Below, piece after piece: positions 11,430 to 22,429 of a DNA stretch of 64,000 nt. The notes beneath the pieces were generated by a model. The model saw nothing but the letters and a program-made list of their open reading frames with translations. It was not told the DNA's origin and made no database searches. The translations under genes and the position numbers were made by a program. Location: the NCBI RefSeq assembly GCF_902635505.1, contig NC_045430.1, forward strand, positions 25,097,064 to 25,161,063, read 5' to 3'. This stretch comes from Sarcophilus harrisii (Eukaryota; Chordata; Mammalia; Dasyuromorphia; Dasyuridae). Position 1 is the first letter of the stretch. The number at the start of each line of letters is the position of its first letter.

Positions 11430-12964
11430 ATGAAATGAGAAGCCCTGTGTTGAAAATGTTGGCTCTACTTTCTATTAGCTATTATGATCCTGAGCAACAC
11501 ACTTTGCCTCTCCTACTCTAGTCTTCCCATCTGTGAAATGGTATATGATACTTGTATTTCCAGCCTTCACTACAGGATAATGCTATGTCATTTCCAGTTA
11601 TTGTTATTGTTTCATCTGCTTCAACAAAATGTATCTCCTAAAAGTCCTTTCTTTCTTTCAATAGTAACCATTTACTGAATAAATTTCTTCTAGTCCTTGA
11701 CCTGATAACTCGGTCCTCAAAAATAATCATAGTATTTTAGGCTTGGCTAGTTCATTTCTTTTCTCACTTTTCTTCAAAAGAGCTGCTTCGGTGCTCTAGA
11801 ACTTCAGTTTAATGCCGTGATTTAATTTTAAAAGCTTTAATGAAAACTTTTTGCTAATTAGATCAGATCCCTTTTTGATTGATTTCTCCCTTACTCCCCT
11901 AGCAAACCTTCTCTAAAAAGTATTAACTACTTTTGATCCTCCTTTTATCTACAAAATAAAGAGGTTGGATTAAGTGGCTTTTGAGATCCATGCTATATAT
12001 GGAGTTAGTACATAGTACATAGAGAACTAGTACATGAATACCTAGTTCAAATCCCAGCTCTTATACTTACTGCCTCTTTTATTATCTTAACTGGAAAATT
12101 ATAAGATTGCATTAAATGACCTTTGAAGTCCCTGCTGCATTTGGAGTCAGGGGACCCACGTTCAAACCTCGATTCTGTCACTTCCTAACTATGTAAACGT
12201 TTCCTCCTCTAAACATTGGATTCAATGGATTAGATTCAGTGATTTCTATGATCCCTTCAAGTTCTTGGATTTATGAGCTTATGATAAACTTCAGAACAGT
12301 CAAGCAATCCCAGAGTAGAAAGGGCAGTTTTAGTAGAGAATGAGTTTTCTATGCCTTGTAATGAGGCAGGATGACCCTTGACAAGGATGTTGTAGAGGAG
12401 ATTCCTGTTTATATTTGTACTGAACTAGATAACCTGGGCTCCACCCCCAGAGGTCCCTTTTAGCCCTGAGATTCTGTGTTTCTGTGTTTCATCAGTTGAC
12501 TGCTGGGTTGCTTCAGGCCTATTGCAACATTGGCAGCCACCCAGCCTGGTCCAACAGTGAATGTGGCTCACACGGGTTGGTGTGGAGACAGGACAATAAC
12601 AATAGGAGAAACCAGCTCAAGAGTGGATGAAAGTTTCTGAGTCCATAGAGTTTCACATCTAGAAATCCATCCATGAGACCATTCCAGAGACTAGCCATAC
12701 CTCTCACTAACTCACAAAGCAGACAAACAATGGTCTGCCACCACTACTCCCTTCTGTCCCTTAATAAAATCCACTAAGAAAAATCAGCCTAGCCATTCTC
12801 ACAATCTCCACGTGGCTGGAGGACAGAAAGAATACTGGGCAGCCTGAGAATGCCTTTGGTTTCCAGTGATGGATAATTTTAATAATACAATAATGCGTGA
12901 AGTTTCCACTAAGCTTGAGTTTCAACTACACATATGCCCTACCTTATAGGATTGTTATGAGAAA
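11430..12964 (+). other. MIR fragments in otherwise unassigned DNA
   Basis: MIR-like at 11430-11600 and 12120-12285 ('ggagtcaggggacccacgttcaaacctcg', 'tctatgatcccttcaag'), weaker at 11930-12070. 12290-12960 shows nothing recognised; the 62-codon frame at 12519-12707 is not a known protein. Confidence 0.5.
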
Positions 12965-13330
12965 AGTGCTAAAAATTTCCCAGGGGATAGATGGAGCACA
13001 AGAAGACCTGGTTTTCTTTCTTTTTTTTTTTAATTATAACTTTTTATTGACAGAGCCCATGCCTGGGTAATTTTTTTTACAACATTATTCTTGCACTCAC
13101 TTCTGTTCTGACTTTTCCCCTCCCTTCCTTCACCCCCTCTCCTAGATGGCAAGCAGTCCTATACAAGTTAAATATGGAAGACCTAGTTTTCAATCCCAGC
13201 TCAGACATTTACTAACTTTGTGACTCTGGGCAAACTATTTATCTATTCTGGGCCTTAAGTTTCCTTCTCTGTAAAGTAAGGGAATTGTATTCAATGACCA
13301 ATGAAATCCCTTACAACTCTAAATCTAGGC
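12965..13330 (+). mobile_element. MIR SINE split by an L1 tail
   Basis: Arms 12980-13015 ('gatggagcacaagaagacctggttttc') and 13177-13330 ('gaagacctagttttcaatcccagctcagac', 'gggccttaagtttccttctctgtaaagt'). Confidence 0.8.
13016..13176 (-). mobile_element. Short L1 3' tail, minus strand, with TSD
   Basis: 'ttattgacagagcccatgcctgggtaatttttttt' and 'cctagatggcaagcagtcc' are the reverse of the L1 terminus. Duplication gaagacctggttttc (13002-13015) and gaagacctagttttc (13177-13191). Confidence 0.85.
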
Positions 13331-13379
13331 ACCCACCAGTTTAGGATTCTATAACTTAAAATAGTTTAGACAAGTGGGC

Positions 13380-14224
13380 ATTTATGGTTTATAGTGCTCT
13401 GCACATAGTAGGTGCTTAATAAATATTTACTGCTCCACTGACTGGTAGTAATAACATATTTCTACAATACTTAAAGGTTTACAAATTACAAGTTTGAGAG
13501 TTTAGTAGTATTTATATTATTATCTCTACTTTACAGAATAGGAAACTTAAATGATTTGTTAAAGTCACAAAGCTAGACTGAGGAGAGATTAAAATCCACT
13601 CTAGACTTCAAAAATAAAACCACAATTTCTTTTAAGTGTTCCATTTCCCATTGTAGAAATGAGAAGCTATAGAAGAGATTACATTTAAAACACATAAAAA
13701 GAAACTCATTTTCTTACTCTATCCAAAAAAAAACTTTTAAAATAATTTATTATGAACATAACATTAAGTACTCTTTCAAATACCCTTGAATGAATGTGTG
13801 ACCTTGTAAACTTGAAAATTCACGTCTTTGATGCAGATCTGTCTATTCTATACAATTCTTGTTCACACTTTTCCAAAGGTATGGTGCCAGGAGTCTACTC
13901 AAAACTCTGGGGGTTTTTCTTATTGTCTCTTGACATTTCTAGGATAGCAAGGACACATCAAAGATACTAATGTCCTATGGACCCAACCAATGAAACTTGC
14001 TTTGCAACTATTTATATTTAAATAAATGGAATTGCCTAAAATAACAATTTTCTGGTACTCTCTCTAATTCTCCATTAACCTTCTTTCTTCATCCATTCAT
14101 TTTTATTTAATTTTCCTCCATTTTGATCCTAGACTCTGAAAGATCTGGTCTGGTTCTGGAAAATTGTTTCTTCTCCATTTTGTATCCCCAGCTCTTATGA
14201 TTTAAAAGTTCGAGATTACTCCTG
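13380..14224 (+). other. L2 end, THER1/MIR-like SINE, then unassigned
   Basis: 13380-13445 L2 end ('tgctctgcacatagtaggtgcttaataaat'). 13446-13630 SINE ('ctctactttacagaataggaaactt'). 13640-14224 nothing recognised. Confidence 0.6.
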
Positions 14225-14600
14225 TCTCCTTTAATGTCCAATCTCTGTGCATTCTGTCTCTTGCTTATATATGCAATTTCTCATATAAATAACTTGCCTG
14301 TATACGGTTATTTTCATGGAGTCTCTTCCATTAGATTGTGGGCACCTTGAGAATAGGGATTATCCTTCATATTTCTTTGTATCCCCAAGGTTTAGGATAA
14401 TGCCTGGCACGTAGTAGGCATTTAATAAATGCTTTCTGGCTATTGACTAGTCAGCCAGTTTGTACATGGTTGTTTCATGCACGTCTCTCTCATTAGACTG
14501 TGAACTCCTTAAGACTAAGGACAGTCTTTTGCCTTTCTTTATATGTCCAGTGCTGGGTACATAGCGGACATTAAGCAAATGTTTATTGACTGATCACTGA
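14225..14600 (+). mobile_element. Two consecutive L2 3' ends
   Basis: First, 14225-14450: 'cattagattgtgggcaccttgagaatagggatt', 'aatgcctggcacgtagtaggcatttaataaatgc'. Second, 14455-14600: 'cattagactgtgaactccttaagac', 'gtgctgggtacatagcggacattaagcaaatg'. Confidence 0.85.
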
Positions 14601-14604
14601 ATCA

Positions 14605-15106
14605 AACTCTTTCATTTTGGAGATGAGGTGTGATGCTCATATCCTGCCTATGAGACTGGGACAAATTGTTTATCTTCCCTGCACTTCCATTTCTTCAACT
14701 TTAAAGAAACAGAGTTAATCAAGATGATTCTAGGGTCCCTGATCTAACAAAGACCAAAATTTTCCAAAGCCAATTGTCCAAGGAGAAAGTGATCAGACAG
14801 TAGGACAGGATTTTTATCTATATTCTCCAATTATTATTCCTTCCCACTAAGACCCCTTCCCACTGTACCCCCTTCTTTTTATAAGAGTCTTTCCAAATGT
14901 CTTCATGTTCCTCAAACTCAAATTTTAAGGACAGTGAACAAAATCAGTTGAAGAGACAGCATCATTTCCCAAATGTGCTTCCTTGACCATCAAGGGAGAT
15001 ATTGTATAATTAAAATAGACTCAAAACACACAATTTCTCCATGTAAGCTGTAGTTGGTTATATTTAGGAGCTTCTTGGTTCTTTCAGAATTCTTGTAGCC
15101 ATTTTG
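14605..15106 (+). other. MIR fragment then unassigned
   Basis: 14605-14740 is a decayed MIR ('gggacaaattgtttatcttccctgcacttcc'). 14741-15106 has nothing recognised. Confidence 0.55.
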
Positions 15107-15246
15107 AGAACTTTAAAAAATACTCTTAAATTCCTTTGCAATATGATTGATTTCCTTTGCAATCATCTATGTTTTTATTTTATGCATTTAAAAATATTAT
15201 GCTGAGAAGGGGTCTAGAAGTTTCACCAGGGTCCCAAAGGGGCCCA

Positions 15247-15281
<35 letters not shown>
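15107..15281 (+). repeat. hAT family B fragment, then (CA)17
   Basis: 15107-15240: 'ctttgcaatcatctatgtttttattttatgcatttaaaaatattatgctgagaaggggtct'. 15248-15281: perfect (CA) dinucleotide that replaces the expected family B end. Confidence 0.7.
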
Positions 15282-15288
<7 letters not shown>

Positions 15289-15289
15289 A

Positions 15290-15950
15290 TGCACACATGC
15301 ACACCACTAAAGAAATTTTAATTTTAAGTTTGTTGGTTTTTTAAAAAACATGGCTGAAACAATCACTTCATAACCAAGGAAAAAATCATTCAAAACTTTT
15401 GTCTCCATTATCCGAAATAACATCCCCTTCTCCTCCCGCTTGCATAAATTACTTACTTATGAAGTATTTGGCCAAAGTTTGTCATTCACGGTACACAGAG
15501 AAGAGCTGTCTTCTAGCCTCGCTAAGTCCCAGTGATTTTCTACAAGTCCATGAGATGTGTAGTGTTTTCTTGCATGGGGTGACTTGTAGGGTGAAAAAAT
15601 TTGTTTTTTCAAATGAAAGTTTGAATGATAGCACATTGCCTTCTGGCCTAGTGTCATTTCTTCTTTGGCTCACTGCCTCAATGGACACAGATTAGTCATT
15701 AACAAGTCTTCCCTGGCTACATTTTCTAAACATAGATTTGAAAGCTGGGAGCCTTAGTAAATACCAGAAGGATGGTCAAATCACAGCCTTGAGAAATTCC
15801 CTGGGACCCAAAATGAATAAGCTTCTCACCCCAACACACCTTGAAATAAACCTCTTAGAAGATACAAGATACTTTTTTTTTTAAATATGTTTTTGGTAAC
15901 AAAATAGGGAAGGGTGACAGATTATATCACAAAGGGAATCAGAGGTCTAT
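15290..15950. other. Unassigned; open frames on both strands at 15399-15695
   Basis: A 98-codon plus-strand frame overlaps two minus-strand frames. None resembles a known protein. No repeat recognised. Confidence 0.4.
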
Positions 15951-15954
15951 TCAG

Positions 15955-16145
15955 AGCTTCCTGGGGAAGGGGGCCAAAGAAAAAGGGAGAAGGGAGAGAC
16001 AGAGACACAGAAGGAAGAGAGGAGATAGGAAAGAGGAGGGTAGAGGAGGAGAAAAAGAGAGAGGAGGTGGAAGAGGGGAAGAAGAAAGGAAGGAAAAAAA
16101 GAAGAAGAGAAAGAGAGACAAAAGACAGACAAACAGAGTGATGAG
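15955..16145 (+). repeat. Purine-rich GA/GAA/GGA repeat
   Basis: Almost pyrimidine-free for about 190 bp. Opens spurious charged or Ser/Leu/Phe-rich frames on both strands. Confidence 0.9.
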
Positions 16146-16291
16146 AGAGAGGAGATTGTGTGTATCTGTGTGTGCATGTGTTGGTGGAGGAAAAGGAGGG
16201 ATGAAGACAAATAGGTCCTATCAAGTTCTTACTTTCAAATTCAGTTTTGATGCTGTACATATCAGTTTAATTTAGTCAACACCATTTTCTT

Positions 16292-16424
16292 TCTTTCTTT
16301 TTTTAATATTTATTTTGCTGAGGCAATTGGGGTTAAGCGACTTGCCCAGGGTCACACAGTTAGGAAGTGTTTAGTGTCTGAGACCAGATTTGAATTCAGA
16401 TCCTCCTGACTTCAGGGCTGGTGC
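16292..16424 (-). mobile_element. WSINE1-like SINE with perfect 19-bp TSD
   Basis: 'ttttgctgaggcaattggggttaagcgacttgcccagggtcacacag', to 'ttcagggctggtgc'. Flanked by identical 19-mers tagtcaacaccattttctt at 16273-16291 and 16425-16443. Low divergence suggests a recent insertion. Confidence 0.95.
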
Positions 16425-16489
16425 TAGTCAACACCATTTTCTTGACATCAATGCTATATAAGGGAGGAGGAGAACAAAAACCAATAGAT

Positions 16490-16705
16490 TTGTAATCTCT
16501 GACCTGGGTTTAAATGCTGTCTCTATTTCTTACAATTATGGGACTTTGAGCAAATCACTTTACCTTTCTAAATCTCTATTTCCTTGTCTATATAATGAAA
16601 GATGAGATTAAGATGATTTCACAGGTTCCTTCTAGTTTCCCGTCTCTGGGTTCTAGCAGGTTCATTGCCTAGTATACAACTTAATAAATACTTGTTGATG
16701 ACTTG
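16490..16705 (+). mobile_element. MIR then L2-like end
   Basis: 'gacctgggtttaaatgctgtctct', 'gggactttgagcaaatcactttacctttc'. 16655-16705 'cattgcctagtatacaacttaataaatacttgttgatgact'. Confidence 0.75.
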
Positions 16706-16919
16706 GGTCTCATTTTCATTAAACAAGGGGTGGAACCAGATGACCTCCAAAATTCCTTTGAGTTCTCAATCTAAGGTTATGCAATCTTCTGATCCATTTT
16801 GGAATATTAATTTTTTTATGTTGAATGTATGATGGGTAAGGTAATATAGTCCACTGGAGAGAAAGCAGATCATTTCTTTCTTACCTGACCCTAATCACCG
16901 AGACTTGGGAAAGACCTTG

Positions 16920-17100
16920 GTTTAAAAAGCTCAAGATCTCCCATTGTATCCAGGGCCAACTTCAGTCCTTCTGATCTATATCTTGTCACTGGCTCCAGAT
17001 AACTCTGGAGGGGAAAGTAAGGCAAGTGACCTTGTACTCCCTCTCTCAACCCAATTCACTTGTATATCATGACACCCTTCCCTCACCTTTCAGAATAAAG
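16920..17100 (+). mobile_element. Marsupial-specific repeat (also at 46425-46585)
   Basis: 'gtatccagggccaacttcagtccttctgatc', 'ctggctccagataactctggaggggaaagtaaggc', 'cttgtatatcatgacaccc'. Two copies in this window; family name unknown to me. Confidence 0.65.
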
Positions 17101-17209
17101 AAGACTGCAAGTTGCAGATCTGATGTCCACTGGTAAGGGTACTATGAGCACATCGCGTATAATAATCATTCTAATCATGAATCACACCCAAATAAGTGTA
17201 ATTATAATA

Positions 17210-17590
17210 ATAATGACTATTATTTTTATGACAATAACAATAACTGCTAACATTTCTAAAGCAGGTATTATATGTTTAGTGTACTTGGTCTGAAGTCAGG
17301 AAGACTCATCTTCAAATCTGGCCCTAGAGACTTGTAAGCCATGTAATCTTGAGCAAGTCACTTGACCCTATTTGCCTCAGTTTCCTTATCTATAAAATGA
17401 GTTAGTGAAGGAAACAGCAAATCACTCCAATATCTCTGCCAAGAAAACTCCAAATGGAATCACGAAGAGTTAAGCACAATTGGAAAACAACTCAACAGCT
17501 GACAATGTGGCTGGTACTGTGCTAAGCATTTTACAATTATTATCTCATTTGATCCTCACTATAATCCTGAGAGATAGGTATTACCTACCA
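17210..17590 (+). mobile_element. THER1/MIR-like SINE split by an RTE-tailed SINE
   Basis: Host arms 17210-17282 ('aacaataactgctaacatttctaaagc') and 17506-17590 ('ggtactgtgctaagcattttacaattattatctcatttgatcctc'). Insert 17283-17505: 'ctgaagtcaggaagactcatc', 'atctctgccaagaaaactccaaatggaatcacgaagag'. Confidence 0.8.
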
Positions 17591-17689
17591 AAGTCATCAT
17601 AGGTTTGGGGAAAAAAATACTGAAACTATTAAGCCCTGCATCTCCTGCTAAACCTTAAAGTAAAACATGGCAGTTGTTTTTGTTATTGC

Positions 17690-17981
17690 TATTATTATTC
17701 ATTACTACTCCATTTCTACTACTACTACTAGTAATAGTACTATTACTATTATTACCACTACTACTACTTCTACTACTATTACTATTTCTACTACTAGTTA
17801 CTATTAGTAACTACTAGTTACTTCTACTACTATTACTATTTCTACAACAACTACTATTACTGCTACTACTATTACTACTACTACTACTAGTATTATTACT
17901 ACCACTACTACTACTTCTATTTGTACTACTATTACTACTACCACTACGATTACTTCTACTACTACTACTACTGCTACAACA

Positions 17982-18018
<37 letters not shown>

Positions 18019-18541
18019 ATACTACTGCTACTAATATTTTTATTACAACTACTACCAATACCCACCAACACTACTGTATCACTACGAGCACTATTGTTGC
18101 TGTTGCTACCACTGCTACTATAATACCATCCCTATAACTACTGCTATAACTGCTATTATTCCCACTACTATTACCAAAACCACCATCACCACCACCATTA
18201 CTACTACTTACTATTATCACTACTACCATTGCTACTATTACTACTATCATGCCACCATCACTTCTACTATAACTTTTATTACTACCATCACCACCCTTAC
18301 TAATACTGCTACAATTGCTACTATTAGTACCACCACCACTATTATTATTTACTACTACTACCACATTGGTACTATTACTGCTCCTACTATCACCCCATTA
18401 TTACTTACTCCTACTACAGTTACCATTACCACTATTATTAGTACTACCATCACCATCACTGCTACTGCTTACTACTACTTACTACTACTACTTCCACTAC
18501 TATTGCTGTTGTTATCATTGTTGCTGCTATCACTACTACTC
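17690..18541 (+). repeat. (ACT)n imperfect trinucleotide array, about 850 bp
   Basis: Long ACT/CTA/TAC array with ATT, ACC and GCT variants and periodic 'ccaccatcac' interruptions in 18176-18300. Homopolymeric Ser/Val/Leu frames arise on both strands. No protein character beyond the repeat. Confidence 0.95.
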
Positions 18542-18769
18542 AACAAATACTCAATGTATTTGTGCCCCCCTTGCTTGACTGTATAGGACAGTAGTTAATT
18601 TCTACTTTCTGATTCCCAGTGGAGTATGTTTTAGATACTATATACAAGAGGAGGTTTTTCAGTGAATGTGCGATTGGACATTTTCTATTAATCAAGGCAT
18701 ACAGACAACATGGCTCCTGGGAGAGGAAAAACTATTTCTAATCAATTTCAATCCCATCAATAATTCCTA

Positions 18770-19250
18770 TCAATAATTAATACCAGGGCATATTTAAATT
18801 CTTTTTAAATTTGCTAAGTATGTTGTATACATTATCTCATTTGAACCTCACAACAAAGCTCTGAGATAAATGCTACAATTATACTCATTTTACAGATCAG
18901 AAAACTAAGGCTCAGTTAAACTTAACTCCTAAAAATGGTTTTTTTTACTCAGGAATTCTTATCCATGATTTTGGTTTTTAAAAAAAAAATTGTGATAACT
19001 CTATTTCAAGTTTTACAAACTATGAAACTATTTGAAACTATATAGGTTCAAATTCTACCATCTCTGACACTTACTGATTGTGTGATCTTACACATGTCAC
19101 TTAACTTCTTAATACTCTGGATGCCTCTCTAAATGACAGGGCAAATGCTAACTTGCATTAGTAGAGAGAGAGTACCTCTTTAACCTCAGTGAAATCACAG
19201 GCCAGTTCCTATTCTTATCTCTCTCCTATCATTATTAACTAAACAGATGG
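18770..19250 (+). mobile_element. THER1/MIR-like then MAR1-like SINEs
   Basis: 18770-18925: 'cattatctcatttgaacctcacaacaaagctctgag', 'ctcattttacagatcagaaaactaaggctcag'. 19030-19250: 'gttcaaattctaccatctctgacacttac', 'agtgaaatcacaggccagtt'. Confidence 0.75.
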
Positions 19251-19672
19251 TACTCCCAATGGGAGATTCATGTCAACAGTAGAAAGTAAATCACCCCCCT
19301 GGACATTATAAAGAAACCAAAGGAAAAGTATAGGAATGTTCAAACATTAGCAAAAACACATCCAATTACATACCCACTTACACACTCACACACCCCAATG
19401 TAAAAAAAAAAAGTCAGCAAAATATGAACTAGGAAATTGAATGACATAAGTGAAATTGTGAAGAGAAAAATGGGATTTTTTTAGCATGTTTTGCAAACCT
19501 AAAAGTGTTTTATACAATACTACTATAATTATATTTATTACTATTGTTAAGCTTAGTATGTCTTAAAACTATTACATAAGGAAATCTTGATTTATTTAGA
19601 CCTCTGTTTTACCAGAAGGGCTTGTGATCTCCAGCCCCAGCTGGAGTATCTTTGTTTGAGTGCATTCATCTC

Positions 19673-19905
19673 TAGTAGTAGTAGTAGTAGTAGTAGTTGT
19701 TGTTGTTGTTGTTGTAATAGTAGTGGTAGTGGTAGTAGTAGTAGTAGTAGCAGTAGTAGTAGTAGCAGTAATAGCAGTAGCAGTAGTAGTAGTAGCAGTA
19801 CTTGTAGTAGTAGCTGTTGTTGTTGTTGTAATGGTAGTAGTGGTAGTAGTAGAAGTAGTAGCAGTAATAACAGTAGTAGTAGCAGTAGTTGTAGTAGTAG
19901 TAGTA
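19673..19905 (+). repeat. (AGT)n imperfect trinucleotide array
   Basis: About 233 bp of AGT with interspersed GTT/TGT and AGC units. Open in several frames as poly-Ser, poly-Val and, on the minus strand, poly-Thr; these are not genes. It is the reverse complement of the 17690-18541 motif. Confidence 0.95.
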
Positions 19906-20649
19906 TTCATCTCACATAAAGGAAAGTGATTCCTCTATTTCCATAGGTAGTAAAGGCTAACTGGCTATAAAACCTTCTGTGATAGCTTCCCAATAAATGA
20001 CAAAATGCTGGGCAATAAAAGGAGGGGTATTTCTTTCTGATCATGTTGACTCATACTTAAAACTAAAAGGTAGATAACAAAAAACTCAAACATAAAAAAG
20101 GCCACAGAGGGAAATTAACTGCCTATTAAAGCCATTTAATGGGGGATTTTCCATCTTCTTTCAGGAAATTTGGCAGATTGCCTGATGATGCACCATTATT
20201 GGTGGAGAATGGACTTTGAGTTGAACTTTCAGTGGGGATGATATATCTGCCCACATTCCCCCCACCCACAATCCTCTTTGAAAAGCACCAAAAGCATTTT
20301 CAAGCCTGCTGACTAGAGTTAGGGTTAGGAGTGCATCTAGGGCCATGGAAGGAAATCAAAGTTAATTGAGATGGAAACCATGACCTTGGGCTCTTCCAGT
20401 TGGACTCGGCTCAATGGAACAAAGCAGCAATTTAGACTAAGTATGTAAATCGACCTTGGCAGGAGGGGAAAAGCGTTAATCACAAATAGGACAAAGTTCA
20501 CTAGAGGCAAATAAAAGTTGCACAAATGTAAGCATGGTTCACACACATACATTTTATTTGGGGGGGTTATTTTTAAATAGGAAAAATTACTGACATAAAA
20601 ACTTCCTACACTAACATAGATCAGCAACTTGTCTAATTCTGCAGTCTTA
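19906..20649. other. No recognised repeat or gene
   Basis: Two overlapping minus-strand frames (20161-20346, 20337-20627) are not recognisable proteins. Confidence 0.4.
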
Positions 20650-20760
20650 GATAGTATCTGTGGTCAATTAAATTTTAAGTGACTTTCCCAGGAGGTGTCA
20701 GAGGCTAGGGCTGAACTTCCCTGTCTCCATGGCCAGCTTCTGTCCACTAAGTGAGAGCTC
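20650..20760 (-). mobile_element. SINE fragment
   Basis: 'ttttaagtgactttcccaggaggtgtcagaggctaggg', 'ttctgtccactaagtg'. Decayed. 20761-21130 has nothing recognised. Confidence 0.55.
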
Positions 20761-21131
20761 AATCAATCAATAACAATAGGAGAAGACATTCTGAAAAACA
20801 ACAAAAACTATCATTCCCCCTTTCTCTATTATTAATTCAACACAAAAGTCCCTGATCCCTTAGACTCAATAGGAGTCAATCACTGGATAGAATATTTTGA
20901 TGCCTAAAATATCCCTCATCATGTTCTAAAATACTGGGAAGATCAGAGGGGGGACTTCCAACTAGGTCCTAAGCACTCCCAAAGAGGGAAAGACCCTAAA
21001 TGACCCAATGAGGTTACAACATCCTTGGATGGAAGGGTATCTTGAGACCTCTTCCAATTATATCAGTAGCAAATCCAAAAGAGATCTCTCAAGGGTGGGA
21101 AAACACACTTATCGAGCTGGACAGTCAAGAA

Positions 21132-21570
21132 GTATTTACTAAGCTATTATTATGAAGTAGTTATTGTGCTGAGGAAGGAAGAGAAGGAAGGACAGAAGGA
21201 AGAAGGGAAGGATTTATTAAGCTATTGCTATAGGCCAGTTACTTGCTGAGGAAAGGAGAGAGGGAGGGACAGAAGAAAGAAGGGAAAGAGAGAAATATTT
21301 ATTGTTATTACTATAAGCTAAGCAGTTTGCTGAGGAAGGGAGAGAAGGGAAAAAAGAGGGAAGCATTTAGTAAGCATTTATTGCCATTTAATGCCAGGCA
21401 CTGTGCTAAGTGCTTTACTAATACTATTTCATAGGACAACCTTGCAAGACAGGTGGTGTTAGTATCCCCATTTTACTGTTGAAGAAACTGAGGCAAGGTA
21501 CAGCTAAATAACTTGCCCAAGATCACAGTGTCTAAGGCTGGATTTGAGCTCATAAAATAGCGTCTGGCTT
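21132..21570 (+). mobile_element. THER1/MIR-like SINE with a tandemly multiplied 5' end
   Basis: Three diverged units (about 21132-21210, 21211-21294, 21295-21361) each have 'tttattaagc/ctatta...ttgctgagga' plus a purine-rich stretch. The complete SINE follows (21362-21570: 'gcatttattgcc...caggcactgtgctaagtgc', 'cccattttactgttgaagaaactgaggc'). Confidence 0.7.
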
Positions 21571-21679
21571 CAGTGAGAGAGATAAGACTTTGGCAAACAA
21601 CCATGTAGATACAAAATATAAAATAAATGCAAGATAAAGTTCCGCCAGACTCAATGCCACTTTCCCCTCAACGTATCTT

Positions 21680-21910
21680 AGAAGTTATAAATAATAATAA
21701 TACATATTTATCAGCACTTACAAGTTTTAAAAACAATATAGACACATATAAAATATCATTTGATCTCCACAATATCCCTAAGGTTGGTACTGTAATTATC
21801 CTTATTATATCTGAAGAAACAAGTCAGAGATTCTAACTCACCAAAGTAGTAAGTGTCTGAGGCCAGATTTCAACCTGGGCCTTCCTGACTCCAAGCCAAG
21901 AACTAGCTGC
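21680..21910 (+). mobile_element. THER1/MIR-like SINE
   Basis: 'catttgatctccacaatatccctaaggttggtac', 'gtaagtgtctgaggccagatttcaacctgggccttcctgac'. Confidence 0.8.
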
Positions 21911-22009
21911 CCAAGGTCTCTGAACCTCTCCAATAGCTATTACCTCCACTAAAGCCAGACCTTTGGAGTCTCATCCAAATACTTAATTGTCTCCTATTTT
22001 GTTTAAAGA

Positions 22010-22425
22010 CTTGAGTGTCCAAGGCAATCCCAATAAACTTTGGATAGAAAACTCCATCTGCATCCAGAAAAAGAATGATGAAGACTTTTTTTTGCAAGGC
22101 TATTGGGGTTAAATAATTTGCCAAGTCACACAGCAAGGCAAGATTAAGTATCTAAAATCACATTCAAACTCAGATCCTCCTGACATCAGGATCAAGTATT
22201 CTACTGTTCTATCTAGCTGCCTGAACTATGAAGACTGAATGTAAATCAACATATGCTATATTCACTTCTTTTTCTGTTTTTTTTCTTCTCATGTTTTTTC
22301 CCTTTTGTTTTGATTTTCCTCTCCCAACACAATTTATAAAGAAATATATATTTAAATAGTTAACGTACATGTATAAAATAGAAAAAAAGATAATAAAAAT
22401 AATTAATAATTAAAAACAAATGTGC
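22010..22425 (+). mobile_element. HAL1/L1-type 3' end carrying a nested SINE
   Basis: 'ccatctgcatccagaaaaagaa' then, after the SINE, 'actgaatgtaaatcaacatatgctatattcacttc', matching the 3' region of the HAL1 at 9060-9180. SINE 22087-22227, minus strand ('caaggctattggggttaaataatttgccaagtcacacagc'), between atgaagact duplications at 22078-22086 and 22228-22236. Confidence 0.75.
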
Positions 22426-22429
22426 ATGA

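Noticed and set aside
15399-15695. 98-codon plus-strand frame, possibly an exon
   Set aside because: No recognisable domain, overlapped by two minus-strand frames, no clear splice-site pair. Left unassigned.
17804-18578. Poly-Val, poly-Ser and poly-Leu/Tyr frames
   Set aside because: Products of the (ACT)n array; every frame lacks stops because of the repeat.
19587-19929. Frames of 89-110 codons rich in Ser, Val or Thr
   Set aside because: Translations of the (AGT)n array.
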